Shown piece by piece: positions 47,300-57,909 of a stretch of 64,000 nt of DNA. The notes under the pieces were generated by a model. It searched no databases. It was not told the origin of the DNA and was given only the letters and a program-made list of their open reading frames with translations. A program made the position numbers and the translations under genes. Source of the stretch: Amaurobius ferox. Lineage: Eukaryota > Arthropoda > Arachnida > Araneae > Amaurobiidae. Each line of letters opens with the position of its first letter. The stretch's first letter is position 1. The stretch lies in assembly GCA_951213105.1 (NCBI GenBank), contig OX578139.1, positions 68,941,754 to 69,005,753 on the forward strand, read 5' to 3'.

Positions 47300-48920
47300 C
47301 ACGGTGTCCCGTTAAGAAGGCATTAAATACTGCAGAGCGAAACTCCTCGCTCATAGTACATAAAAAATGACCCATGAACAATACCTCTATGACCTATAGT
47401 TTTCGAAAAAAATGCGAAAGAAAAAGTATGGCATCACATGCGGTATACGGAAAATAAGCTTTATTGGAAACATGACCATCGATACTTACATATGCCATTA
47501 TATTTACATAAGATACTCAAAATGACCACCGCGCATATCGAGGCACCCATTCGCGTTCTGTAGAATGACTGACTGCCCACTATCCAGCATCGTTTTATAC
47601 ACAAAAGTGAGACGAGCAACTAAGTCGCTTTCTGCAGTATGGGATTCGATATACCAATTCCTTCAAATAGCGTGTAGAAAGAAAGCCAAAGAGTCAGATC
47701 TGGCGACCGTGGTGGCCACACAACCGGACCCCCACGTCTAATCCAGCGACTAGGGTATTCCATATCCAACCAATAACGTACAGGAGAGCTGAAATGCGCC
47801 GGTGCTCCATCATGCTGGAACCATAGGCCACATATTGCCGATGATCGAGGAAATCAGTTAGTACACCATGGAGAAATACCAGTATGAATGTCCGTTCAGG
47901 TAGTAGATACGGCCCAATAATGCGATTGCTGAGTACGCCGAATCACACATGTACAGATCAGCGGGCCTGGTGTCTCTGCGGGTAGATTGCATGAGAATTG
48001 GATTTTGACCACATACGACTGTTGTGACTGTTGAAGACCCCGTCACGTATGAAACATGCTTCATCCGTCCATAAGATATGTACAATTGTCGGCTTCATAC
48101 TTCATGTTGTTGCAATAGTCATTCGCAAATTCGATGCGTGAGTGCACGTCATCTGGATGCAGCCCTTTCACGTTCTGTAGTGAAATGGGTATAGCCTATC
48201 TGCCTGTACTATCCTATGCACAGTGCCGCTACTTGCATTAAACTACCTGGCTAGTGCATGTGTGCTTAACTCCGGATTTGCTTCAATCCATCGCAGTATC
48301 GCATCTTCCTATGATAGCGTTAGCCCGTCGTGAGTATTTCCACCAACATCGCTGAGAGTTTCTGCCAGGTGAACGCTTCCAGTATTTCTCAGTCTGCCAT
48401 CCAACCTGCGGATGATATTGGCATCGAGATGATGGCGTAGTGGATAGCGACGGGTATACTTTCCAGCAGTTTGTAAGGCATTACCATTACTTTGACAGAA
48501 CATAAAATACATGTCAGAATATTCTTCAGTAGGATACATTATCAGCACGAAAAGAATACCGGTAGTTTCCAGATGCCGCTTTTATATGAGCCATACGACG
48601 ACTGTTTATTTGCACAACAGACATGCACTTATCGTCAGTCTTTTATTATGTTACTTTTCCCCTTTCGCCAGCATAATGAGGGGGTGACATTTTTTAAAAA
48701 AAAAATTTAATATTGTATTCTCATCCGTTGTGCAGTTTCGCATGTTTCCATTGAAGCTTATTTTCAGTGCACCGAATGTGACATCATACTTTTTCTGTCG
48801 CATTTTTTTTTCGAAAACTATGGGTCGTAAAAGTATATGGCTCTCGGATCATTTTTTATGTGCTCCGAACGAGCATTCTCGCTATGCATAGTTTATGCAA
48901 TCTTGGCGGGACACCCTGTG
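47300..48920 (-). mobile_element. Mariner-type transposon, decayed
   Basis: About 1.62 kb with ends GGTGTCCCG (47303) and CGGGACACC (48915). Further mirrored blocks lie inward (ATAAAAAATGA..., CTATAGTTTTCGAAAAAAATGCGA..., GGAAAATAAGCTT...). The interior is a minus-strand transposase broken into at least three open stretches. The GTGTCCC end style is shared with the deleted element at 17521-18190, although the internal terminal sequence differs. Confidence 0.85.
47530..48548 (-). pseudogene. Tc1/mariner-group transposase with DUF4817-like N-terminus (broken)
   Basis: N-terminus (48548-48309): EEYSDMYFMFCQSNGNALQT, then a basic stretch and IIRRLDGRLRNTGS, the helix-turn-helix part seen in this transposase group. 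Middle (48085-47858): a stretch starting with a first-aspartate-like 'LFTDEACF' pattern partly out of frame, and ALLGRIYYLNGHSYW. C-terminal part (about 47830-47690): HDGAPAHFSSPVRYWLD, then 'RRGGPVVWPPRSPDLT', a classical second-aspartate and PP.SPDL block. Frames change at least twice, so it is inactive. In life it would excise and integrate the element. Confidence 0.85.
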
Positions 48921-49532
48921 TATAACGAATGTGTAATAATGGAAAGTAATTAAGATATCTGTACTGATAAAAATCGAATAATTACTAGGGAACTGCTAAA
49001 ATAAATGCATAAATAATGACCAATAATGCATAAAAGTGTCACCCATTGAATAAAACATTTTATACTAAAAAATTCCAGACGATTTTGAGGACCTATCATG
49101 TTCGGTGGATGAGCCAGGAAGAATGCAAATAAGAGTTTGATTGAAGAAAATTGAAAAATCAATGCATATTAGGAAATATTTTGAAAACTATTTTTTCTGA
49201 ATAAAAAACATGAACGAGACATCACTTTTACGGACAATTTTAATACGCAATGAAAATATTCTAAATTTTGAAAACTGGAAACTCGCCTGGATTTTCGGAT
49301 TAAAATAGTTACCAAAAATCTATTTAAGAACACAAATGAATTATATTTTCTCTATAATTCACTTTTTACTTCAGAAATCACTTTTGATTTTCAATTCCAT
49401 GACTTGTAAACGGAATTTCACTTAGACGAAAAAGTTCATGCAATATAAGTATAACAAAATAAGTATATCAAGAAGTAGAACAAACTTATAATATCAAAAA
49501 TTTTCACTGAAGTATTACTACAATTTAAAAAA
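48921..49532. other. Unassigned AT-rich sequence
   Basis: Nothing recognisable. Confidence 0.45.
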
Positions 49533-50439
49533 TCTGATGTGGGAAGCATATGACTTTCCTTATATAATGCAATGAATGTACCACTTTTACAGTAAAAGAA
49601 AATAGGTTATTCTTATAGTGGATACTTCTATTCTTTCCAAAATATTGACATTTCTTCAATTAGTCGCTATTTTCATTGATTTAGCGTCCTTTTTATCCAT
49701 TTGACGAGATTTTCGTTAATTTGGCAACATTTAAAAATGTCGTCAAACTTGTTGCCAAAATCTCGCCAAGCGTTATGGACAGAGAAATAAGTTATTCTTA
49801 TTATTCTTATAGCGGATTGCCGTTTAAGTACAAAAGTATGACTCAAAGTATCTTTTCTCGTGAATGGAACGAACTAGATTCACGAGAATAATGTCTCCAA
49901 ATTTATCGCATGATATTATATATGAAAAGTGAACATGTTTCTAAACAGTTAATATTTTTTTTTATTTATGGGATATTTTTATAAATTTATTTGAAAAATG
50001 TGCAATATCTCGAGAACTGTTCATACTAGCGTTCTAAAGTTTAAGTCAATCGTTTTCTAACGAAAAATTACATAAGAAATGTCTATTTTCGTAACTTTTT
50101 TAAAGGTTTTGATTTTTTGATGAATTTTTCAAAATTTCACTCGAAAATTTAGGGGAGTTCTGAACATTCGATTGTGTTTTAAAACAATAGGCTTCCAGTA
50201 TTCACGGATTGTAAATTTTGTACCAAATTTCATTCCAATCGCTCCATTTGTTCGTGAGATATCGTCTCCAGAGACTCACTGATACACACACACACACACG
50301 CACAGACATCACCTCAAAAATATTCGATTCGTGATCAGGGATGCTTGAAACGTGCTCTCCCGTCGAAAACTCAAATTCGAATTTTCGACCCTGTCACAAT
50401 ATTTTCCTTGGACATTATACTATGTTTATAAGGAAAGTA
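49533..50439 (+). mobile_element. Family A repeat (A7)
   Basis: 5' TCTGATGTGGGAAGCATATGACTTTCC, a shortened TTGGCG module lacking the 17-bp palindrome, a CA run at about 50282-50300 and the terminal hairpin ending AAGGAAAGTA at 50439. Confidence 0.85.
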
Positions 50440-50583
50440 ATACGAAAGTGAAGAATAATAGCTATCATCGGAAGAAATTTGAGTAAAATTTTAATACCAA
50501 ACAAACATATTTACATAGTAGAATACGAGCACCTTTACATAGAAGAACACAAGCACATTTACATGGCAGCTTTTATGCTTAAA

Positions 50584-50823
50584 ATTCCAAAACATTCCCT
50601 TTCATGGTGACTAAAGCCGCCTTCGAGCCATAATAACCGTGGCCCTTTTCATTTACTTCGGAGGCGTTAATTAGATCCTCACAGAAAATCATATATTTCT
50701 TCTTCTAAGCAGACACATCGTTAAAGCGTTGTTCAATATGTTCAGATGTAATTTTAATCAAATCTTTGCATCTTAAGTCTCGAACAACGCCGAGTATTTC
50801 TTCTAGATAAATGTAGAACAAAT
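50584..50823 (-). pseudogene. Exon-like open stretch with one in-frame stop
   Basis: After an acceptor-like TTTGTTCTACATTTATCTAG (minus strand, exon side near 50805), the frame reads EILGVVRDLRCKDLIKI then TSEHIEQRFNDVSA. It meets TAG, and stays open afterwards (KKKYMIFCEDLINASEVNEK, GHGYYGSKAALVTMKGN) to a TAA. Composition changes from the AT-rich surroundings to codon-like. I do not recognise the family. It may be a pseudogene exon with a nonsense change, or two unrelated chance frames. Confidence 0.3.
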
Positions 50824-51059
50824 GCAATACCAAAAGTAACAAACACGTCTAAGATATTTCATAATGAGGCAAACTTTTAAAATATAATTTTTAATAACGT
50901 AGGACATCTTATCACACATACAGTCACTTTTAAATATAGCCAGAATTGCATATCTACTGTCAATTATAGCAACAGTATTAAGATTTAAATATTTAGAAAA
51001 TCGTCCACATATTTAACATAAATAAACACATTACGTGAAAAGTTTCTCTGGTATGTTTT

Positions 51060-51250
51060 TATCGTGTCGCATAACGGTGTTCAAGTTCTTTGCAATCAGA
51101 TTTTCTTTGATGTTATTGCAGCTCACAGCAAATGTTTAAACAAGCCTGCTCGTTCGTCTCTTGTGGATACAGGAAGTAGAGTGGCATAAAAGGTAATGGC
51201 AGCCAAAACGGAAGTAAAACCTGTGAATTACCTTCTCATAATAGCATTTG
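51060..51250 (+). repeat. Dispersed conserved unit I, copy 5
   Basis: ATCGTGTCGCATAACGGTGTTC, TGCAATCAGATTTTCTTTG, CAGCAAATGTTTAAACAAG, ATAAAAGGTAATGGCAGCC and AAACGGAAGTAAAACCTGTG. It is the most complete copy together with copy 1. Confidence 0.6.
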
Positions 51251-51259
51251 TATTATATT

Positions 51260-53880
51260 TATATGGTGACATATTTTGGTTTTTAAAGGGAAAAAAATGT
51301 AAGAGGTGGTTTACAATTCACTCTGTTTTTTAACAGAAAAATAAAATCCTTTATGGCACGAGATGCTTATTTACAACAAACAAATTCCCATACATTACAT
51401 AATTACGTAGGATTGGAATCACAGTAAAAATGATATATTTTGTTTTTCGCAGACAGAACTAAGTACTAATTGAGATAAACACATTTTTACGGATAATTAG
51501 TAATTGTATAAAACTTTGTCTAAAGCATCGCATGTAAGTTTTCAAATGGAAATTTCATTTAACGAAATTCAATTTTTGTATTACCCCTAAAATCTGTTTC
51601 CACTATCTCTTTTGATCTAGCCAAAGTTGATTAAATCCTATAATTTTGACAAATATTTTACACATTAGAAATTCAGGATATTTCTTCAAACGATCTTTAG
51701 ATGAATAAAGAACAATTTACTAACTGGAACCATATGAAAAGTTAAATTTTGTTACTTTTTTAACCAAGAAATACCACAATGTCAAAACTCGTAAAAAGTT
51801 TATTTACTCGTTGAAAGTTTATTTTATTTAAAGCATTTCTTAAATCGGAGCTATTGGTTTGCGATCAATTGCTCAAATCATATTTAATCGTGCAATCTTT
51901 TTTAAACACTCTGTATTACTTGGTATCTCTGCAACTTATTTGTTGTGATTAGCAATCCGCGCTTGCTTTCGACACATACTCTTTGATTATTTTTAAATGA
52001 CGATTCCCCAATTATCAGTATAATTAATCTGTATATTTTTACAGTTGTAGGACAGAGTTCAGAATACACGGAGATAAAAATAAATTGAAAGTAAAATAAT
52101 TTTAAATGCATAGGAATATTCCTTATTGTGTCAATTCTCATTTACATTGCGTTACTAATTTATTTCTACAAAATTGGCAATTTAAATAAATATTTTAAAC
52201 CTTGCAACATAAAAATATATAAAATGAAAGCGCTTATCCTATCGCAGCGCCACTTGAATTAATGTCTCAAAAGACTTTTGCCTCAGTGCAACTATTTTAA
52301 TTTCTTATAAGCCGTAACCATACTAGACAGATAACGATTTTGAACAGTAAAAATGCAGGAATTCCAAAGACAACGTACGATTAAACGAATTTTATTTTAT
52401 TTACATGCTAAAAAAATATTTACGGTAGATAAACATACCATTTTAAAATCGGGTCTAATATACAACAGTGGTTTTCAACCAACGATAAGCTTACTACTTG
52501 TGATACAAGGAAATGTGACTAATGGTACGTGGATAATATAAAGTACACAAATTTTACCATCCAGAAGTAGTGCTTGTTTTCAATATTATTTATTTTTAAT
52601 ATCTGCATGTGCGGTTATCGCAACCCCAAGTAAGCAGCGTAGATTTGGAAAACTATAAGTTTTCCTTTGCGATTCAAAATGTGAATTAAGAAATAATGTC
52701 TTTGATATGGATGGTTAGATTAGCATATTTAGCTGATATTTTTGAAAGTTTAAATGATGTGTATTCAAGTTTTATAGTAAATATTTTAAACCTCTCACCA
52801 TAGAAATTCATACAATGCAGGGGCTCTTATTTTGTCGTAGCGCCATCTGAATTATTGTCTTAAATGATATTTGCATTTTCCAAGAACAGAGTTTTGGCAC
52901 CTTGCCTTTACCTGTATGCTCCTAACAAATTCAAAAGTAATGAAAGTACTTCTTGATCACCTTGTTAAAGATTTATCAGTTTTCATCAATCAAGATTGAT
53001 TTGAATCTCTGCAATGCATATTGACAAGTTTTAATACCAGATATGAGAGTTCATAGATTATCAAGGAAATATTAAGTAAGGCACACTGTAATGATTACCC
53101 TCTCTATGACGTTATAAATCTACAAATGTTTGTTACTGATTTCATACACCTATTTAAAATCGACTGTTGAATCCAAATTAATAATACATTTGATGAAATG
53201 AATTATTCAAGAATCAATCGTATTCAGAATCACTTGATTTACATTTTATGAATTGAAAACCTTATATTGAATATTCAATGTATCGTAATATACTAAAAGT
53301 CACTAGACTGCATTGACACTAAAGCAGAAAACTGAGGTTTGTTATGTATGCTCAATAACCTTGACTTTTAATGATGTCTGCGAATGATGAATACAATAAC
53401 AGTCTCTGATTGTTTCCTACATAAATGCGCGAGGTGAAATTTTACATTTCACTGACTTTTGAAACGTCTTGCAGAGATTTATCTTTTGGATATAGGGACA
53501 CGCCTCCTAATAAGTTTCATAATACTGCAGTTTTGAAGATCCATCTGTATGTAAAAACTATTTAAAGAAATGAAGTAATATTTTGCACATCCCCCATCTG
53601 TTGGTCGAAAGCATGCTTTATCGAACCGTCGAAAAGTAACCACAGGGCCTCTCAACGCGAAGTTGACAAGAACGTGTCGTGTTCATAGCATCTTTCGGCA
53701 AGGGGAATGGAAGCCTTGAGAGTTTGTGTTTTTGTGTTGTGTGGTGCTACAATATGGTGTATGGCCTTGCGATCACCTCACGTTTAGTGATCACCACTTA
53801 CGGGAACAGCTTCGGCGGCCATGAGAGTAGGACATCAGAGCAATGTATATCATGTCTTATTATCTAATTCAAGATATATT
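51260..53880. other. Mostly unassigned; one duplicated ~95-bp segment
   Basis: The segments near 52190-52290 and 52790-52880 both read TTTTAAACCT...CA.CATA.AAAT..ATA.AATG followed by 'GCAGCGCCA/GTAGCGCCA' and GAATTA.TGTCT. The stretch 53580-53870 is somewhat richer in G and C (CTTCGGCGGCCATGAGAG) without recognisable coding. Confidence 0.45.
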
Positions 53881-54286
53881 TCACACAGGGCCTGACTAAT
53901 GCAGGGGCACTCGGGGCACCTACCCCTAGTCCCCGAATTAGAGGGGGCCCCTCAAATTAAGCTATTGCATCATCGAAAAGTTAACCATTGCTTTCAAAAA
54001 ACAAATCTAAGCCATCGGAATAAGTTCGCCCAGCGAAAAGACTCATTTTGGGGATGTATGCGATCGAACTAAATATCTAGAGTATGTTGGCTACTTGAAG
54101 TTGCTAATAATTTAAATTCCATTAAAATATGTAAAAGCTTCATTTTTTATATATTTTTCTAAAATGCAATTATGTTTCTGGAAAAAGTATTTTTGTTCAT
54201 TTCATATGTATTGAGAGATGGGTAGGGCCCCCAGATGTGTGTTTACCGCGGGACCCAATTAGGCTAAGTCGGGCCCTGCTTTCCCA
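53878..54286. mobile_element. hAT-like MITE
   Basis: 53886-54278 (about 393 bp) begins CAGGGCCTGACTAATG and ends in TTAGGCTAAGTCGGGCCCTG, inverted over about 15-20 bp. Flanking 8-mers ATTTCACA and CTTTCCCA agree at 6 of 8. The CAGGG termini plus an 8-bp duplication fit hAT. The interior holds G/C-rich runs (GAGGGGGCCCCTC) and no open frame. Confidence 0.6.
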
Positions 54287-54499
54287 GCGAAAGTTGCACC
54301 AGTCACTTGTCGGCTGGAATGGCGTGGGAGTAGTTCGTCACAGATGTTTGAAAATTGGATTTTTGACACCGGGATTGGCATGAAGTATGTTGAAAGAATA
54401 ATACTGCAAGTCAGAAAAACTGCTAAATTTGGTACATTAAACAAAAATAACCATTTGTAAACACGAATTTCGGAGATTCAGATAGAAACTAACTATTAG

Positions 54500-55075
54500 T
54501 TTGTGGGGTTTAAATAACCTTTCGATTAATATTTCCTTCAGTTTGCATTATAATTTATGTTTCTTTAAACTAACTATTCTTATTGGTTCGGTTCTTAGAC
54601 CAATCGCAGAACTAATCAGCATTTTCTGCGTTCCTGAGGTGAAATAGGAATAAATTTCGGATCGTGAGAGATTCAGAGGTAGAAAGGAGGAAGGCCGACG
54701 GATTCTAGTAAAAAGGAGGAAGGATTGGAGCAAGTAGAAAGGTTGAATGATTCCAGTAAGAATCTGACGTGGGTGCGTGGCAGTGCCGGAAAGGGCACAA
54801 TATAGATGTGGATGAGTGCGGAATTTGGCCTGCAGCCTAGTGGAAGGAAATCCAATTAGATACCACTATGACTAGTAAGAATCTAATATCCGGGGATTGG
54901 CCCAAATACGCGGCGAGGTAAAAAATGCCTGGGATAAACATAAATGCTTGTCAATGCGTATCATGTAAGTTTTATCACCATACCGCGCAAAGTTATAGTA
55001 TCTGATATATTTGCATTATCATTATGACCGTGATAATTACAATTAATTAATTATGTATTCAGTTTCGAAATATAA
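54500..55075 (+). repeat. Left LTR
   Basis: Starts TGTGGGGTTTAAATAACC and is colinear with 60570-61190: CAGTTTGCATTATAATTTATG, GTGAAATAGGAATAA, ATAGATGTGGATGAGTGCGG, CAGCCTAGTGGAAGGAAATCC, ATACCACTATGACTAG. The direct orientation relative to the right copy supports an LTR pair. The 3' border is uncertain. Confidence 0.75.
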
Positions 55076-55287
55076 CAGCTGTTTTAGTAAGAATTGAAAT
55101 TGAGAGGTGTCTGTGTTCATGATAAGAATTGGAAGTGCATATACAACCAAGTGCCAACAACACAAGAAAGTTGTATTTCATAATAAAATTATTTAAAGAA
55201 ATTAGAAATGGAAAATATTTTGGAAGAGTTAATCGCGACGCTAGCGATGTCAAAGAAGCTGGAATTCAGTTTTGATGGTCGAGGATC

Positions 55288-55608
55288 AGCTAAAGAATAT
55301 GTTGTTGTAGAGACCCAGGCCGTCCGACCTACCAGAAAGGTCTAAGGAAAGGTAAGGTGTTTGGACAGCCGGGAAGAGTCATCCAATTTAGACCTAAACC
55401 CAGTGGGAGAGGCAACCAGAGGGACCCTGCCCTCCTTCCCCTACCACCAATCTCTTGAAAGGACTTATGGTCCCCCATGTTTAACGTGATCGTATTCCGC
55501 GTGAACACGGCGGCTGTTTTGGCCGGGGCGGGAATCGAACCTGGGTCTACCGAGTGCAATTCCCGAGCGTTAACCACTGGGCTACCGCGCCCTTGAGCTA
55601 AAGAATAT
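55288..55608 (-). mobile_element. tRNA-headed SINE in gag
   Basis: Target duplication AGCTAAAGAATAT at 55288-55300 and 55596-55608. The minus strand starts GGGCGCGGTAGCCCAGTGG (A box) with B box GGTTCGATTCCCG nearby, then the body and 3' hairpin (stem GGCTGTCC/GGACGGCC, one U-G), ending in a degenerate AAC tail. Confidence 0.85.
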
Positions 55609-55694
55609 ATGAAAAACTTCAAAAAGTTATTTCAAAAACCAGTCAAAAGAGAAAAAGCATAAGTTAGCCGTAATAGTAGATACACAAAACTGCG

Positions 55695-56007
55695 AGCTAA
55701 AGAATATGTTGTTGTTGAGACCCAGACCGTCCGACCTACCAGACAGGTGTAAGGTAACTGTTTGGACGGCCGGGAAGAGCCACCCAATTTAGGCCAGAAC
55801 CCAGTGAGGAAGATATCCATAGGGACCGTACCCTCCTTTCCCTACCACCAACCACTCGGAAGGACTTACGGACCCACATGTTTAACGCGATCGTACTCCG
55901 CGTGAACACGGCGGCAGTTTTTGCAGCGGAGGGAATCGAACCCGGGCCTACCGAGAGCAATCCCGCTAGCTAACCACTTGGATACCGCGCTCTCCGCTAA
56001 AGAATAT
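55695..56007 (-). mobile_element. tRNA-headed SINE in duplicated gag segment
   Basis: The element is about 55708-55995, with GCTAAAGAATAT on both sides (starting 55696 and 55996). B box GGTTCGATTCCC is intact; the A-box region reads GGTATCCAAGTGGTTAGC. It has inserted at the same host word as its neighbours. A 34-bp 3' SINE fragment follows at 56008-56041. Confidence 0.8.
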
Positions 56008-56041
56008 GTTGTTGTTGTTGAGACTCAGACCGTCCGACCAT

Positions 56042-56125
56042 CTAAAGTATATGTGAAAGACCCAGGCCACCCGACGCACCCTAAGGTATGAGCAGCTGGT
56101 TGAGTGGCCGGAGCTAAAGAATTTG
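56042..56125 (-). mobile_element. Mini-retroposon E (copy E4)
   Basis: 60 bp (56054-56113) lie between CTAAAGTATATG (56042-56053) and CTAAAGAATTTG (56114-56125), an imperfect 12-bp duplication. Stem arms GGCCACCC (56065-56072) and GAGTGGCC (56102-56109) pair on the minus-strand RNA with one U-G. Confidence 0.6.
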
Positions 56126-56489
56126 ATATTGTTGTTGTTGAGATCCAGACCGTCCGATTTACCAGAAAGGTGTCGAAAGCCCAGGCCACCCGACTCATCC
56201 GAGGACATAGAGTAACAAAGTGGATGGCCGGAAACAGAAAGGTGTAAGGTAACTGTTTGGACGGCCGGGAAGTGCCACCCATTTAGACCGGAACCCAGTG
56301 GGGGAGGCATCCACAGGGACCGTACCTTCCTTCCCCTACTGCCAACCTCTCGGAAGGACTTACGGACCCACATGTTTAACGTGATCGTACTCCGCGTGAA
56401 CACGGCGGCAGTTTTGCCAGTGGCAGGAATCGAACCCGGGAAAACCGAGTATAATTCCTGCGCGCTAACCACTGGATTTGCGCGCCCTG
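56126..56489 (-). mobile_element. tRNA-headed SINE with a nested E insertion
   Basis: Full-length SINE body with B box GGTTCGATTCCTG and an AAC tail. It is split inside its 3' hairpin domain by copy E3. Host word AGCTAAAGAAT lies on both sides (56112 and 56488). Two further plus-strand SINE-derived words in the same stretch come from E3. Confidence 0.8.
56163..56245 (-). mobile_element. Mini-retroposon E (copy E3) nested in a SINE
   Basis: 61 bp (56174-56234) lie between CAGAAAGGTGT repeats (56163-56173 and 56235-56245). The SINE consensus in other copies reads straight through this word once, giving an exact empty site. On the minus strand the stem GGCCATCC...GGGTGGCC forms with one U-G. 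Confidence 0.8.
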
Positions 56490-56713
56490 AGCTAAAGAAT
56501 ATGTGAAAAACTTCAGAAAGTTATTTCAAAAACCAGCCAGAAGTGAAAAAGCGTAAATTAGCCGTGATAGTAGATACACAAAATTGCGAAGATAACCGGT
56601 GGTGGAATATTACAGCAGAAGAGAAGTGCAAAACATGGGCGGAATTTAAAGAAAAAATAAAAATTAACTTCCGTGAGGGATTTTATAATGAGGAAAGCCG
56701 AACTGATGAATAT

Positions 56714-56800
56714 ATTAGAATTGTAAACCCAGACCGAGGGAGCTCACCCTAGAGTATAGAGCTCATGGATCCCCGATCTGAGATAGATTAGAATTAGAAA
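56714..56800 (-). mobile_element. Probable mini-retroposon E (copy E7)
   Basis: 59 bp (56728-56786) lie between ATTAGAATTGTAAA and ATTAGAATTAGAAA (12 of 14 identical). The minus strand ends CGGTCTGGG and can pair CAGATCG with CGGTCTG, plus an inner GAGCTC/GAGCTC stem. It is more diverged than the other copies. Confidence 0.45.
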
Positions 56801-57420
56801 TACGTGGGGACAGCATGGTTGAGCTAGTCTATGAGAGACTGGGAACACCACTCCAATATTTTTTTTCTTTGGAAGAGTGCCGAGATCTTTTGATGAGTTT
56901 TATGAAGTAGCAAGTAAGTACGAAGTAAGTACGGAGTAAGTACGGAGGAAACTAAGCAGAGGTAATTCAAATCAAGGATTTAGAAACCAGCAAAGACCAC
57001 AAGCAGGTTCAAATAGCAGATATGGACTATAAAGAATGTTGGGATCACAGGACACCCAAAGAAATGTATTGCAAGAAAGAGGTGATCATAGAAGGAATTT
57101 TAGAGGATGGCAATTTAAAAAGATAGGAAGGCCATCTAACCCATACACGTAGTGAAAATGAAAGATAGTAAGCTTCAGCATGATTAAAAAAAGGTGGGAA
57201 AAGTACGTGTTGAGAATTTAAGATTTTCTCAACCAGATAATTCAGAAGAAAAGTGAGTGAAAGAAGGGTCAATAAACGACTATTTCAATTGAAAGAAATT
57301 AGCAAAAAAACGTGCTGAAAAAAGCTGCAATCGCACGAGGAATGGAAGTAGACGCAAATATTTGAAACAGAGGAAATAATATTAAAAACTGAAGTTAAAA
57401 ATCCGGTTAAGGTAGAAAAG

Positions 57421-57909
57421 GTGAAAGTCAAGTTAAAAGGTGATTTAGAGGTTCAACAGCCAGTTGAAAAGAAGTGGGATCAAGCATCCAAGTTGAATAG
57501 AAGTGCAGAAGAGGTCCGACAAGGGAAAACGGAAAAGAAATCTGGAAGTTTAAAAAAGACTGGCGACTCGAAATATCGCGCCACCTGGCCAAAGTGGATG
57601 GACAAAATGTAGTCAGCAGCGACTAAGAGAATGGACAGAATGGAGACCGAGAGAAAGGACAGACAGAAGGATGCCTAACCAGGACCAATCCCAAACAGAA
57701 CTTCGATGGAGGTCAGAATGGGTACGTCAACGATTACAAGAGCGACCAGGGAAGGACAGGCCCCCAGGAAGAAGAAAAAAGTGAACCCAGGAGCCAAGAC
57801 ACCGACAAAAATCCAGAAAAGACGATTTAGAGACCCAGACTGGCCGGCATGGACGCTGACAAGAGAAAAATATATAAGTGAAGTACAAATGGTTAAAACT
57901 AAATTTTAA
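57421..57909 (+). pseudogene. Basic C-terminal gag-like remnants
   Basis: Two short open frames in different registers are lysine- and arginine-rich (for example 'RKKKKVNPGAKTPTKIQKRR'). They end at TAA 57907-57909. They follow the zinc-knuckle remnant and lie before the family B insertion. Low-complexity basic composition fits a nucleocapsid-like tail, but the identity is unproven. Confidence 0.35.

Larger units (their letters stand above)
55207..57067 (+). pseudogene. Retrotransposon gag, interrupted and decayed
   Basis: ATG at 55207 opens MENILEELIATLAMSKKLEF, then 'SFDGRGSAKEY', where the first SINE sits. After the SINEs the frame resumes (KEYVKNFRKLFQKPA), is broken by a stop, and continues in another frame with DNRWWNITAEEKCKTWAEFK and a positive stretch, KEKIKINFREGFYNEE. 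The WW plus W.EFK..I...F pattern is typical of the capsid region of retrotransposon Gag. A GITGHPKKC remnant at 57041-57067 looks like half of a CCHC zinc knuckle. A ~95-bp gag segment is present twice (55596-55690 and 56490-56585) on either side of SINE insertions. The protein would package element RNA; this copy cannot. Confidence 0.7.

Noticed and set aside
53679..53867. 62-codon open frame in a G/C-richer stretch
   Set aside because: No recognisable family, weak composition signal and no splice signals I would trust.
55966..56472. 168-codon minus-strand open frame, the longest in the window
   Set aside because: It reads through SINE bodies and E insertions. The repeated 'STITLNMWVRKSFREVG' word is simply the SINE body translated.
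57829..57853. Another E insertion (ACCCAGACTGGCCGGCATGG)
   Set aside because: Only a short word matches, with no hairpin partner at the right distance and no target duplication. It fits the gag-like frame instead.
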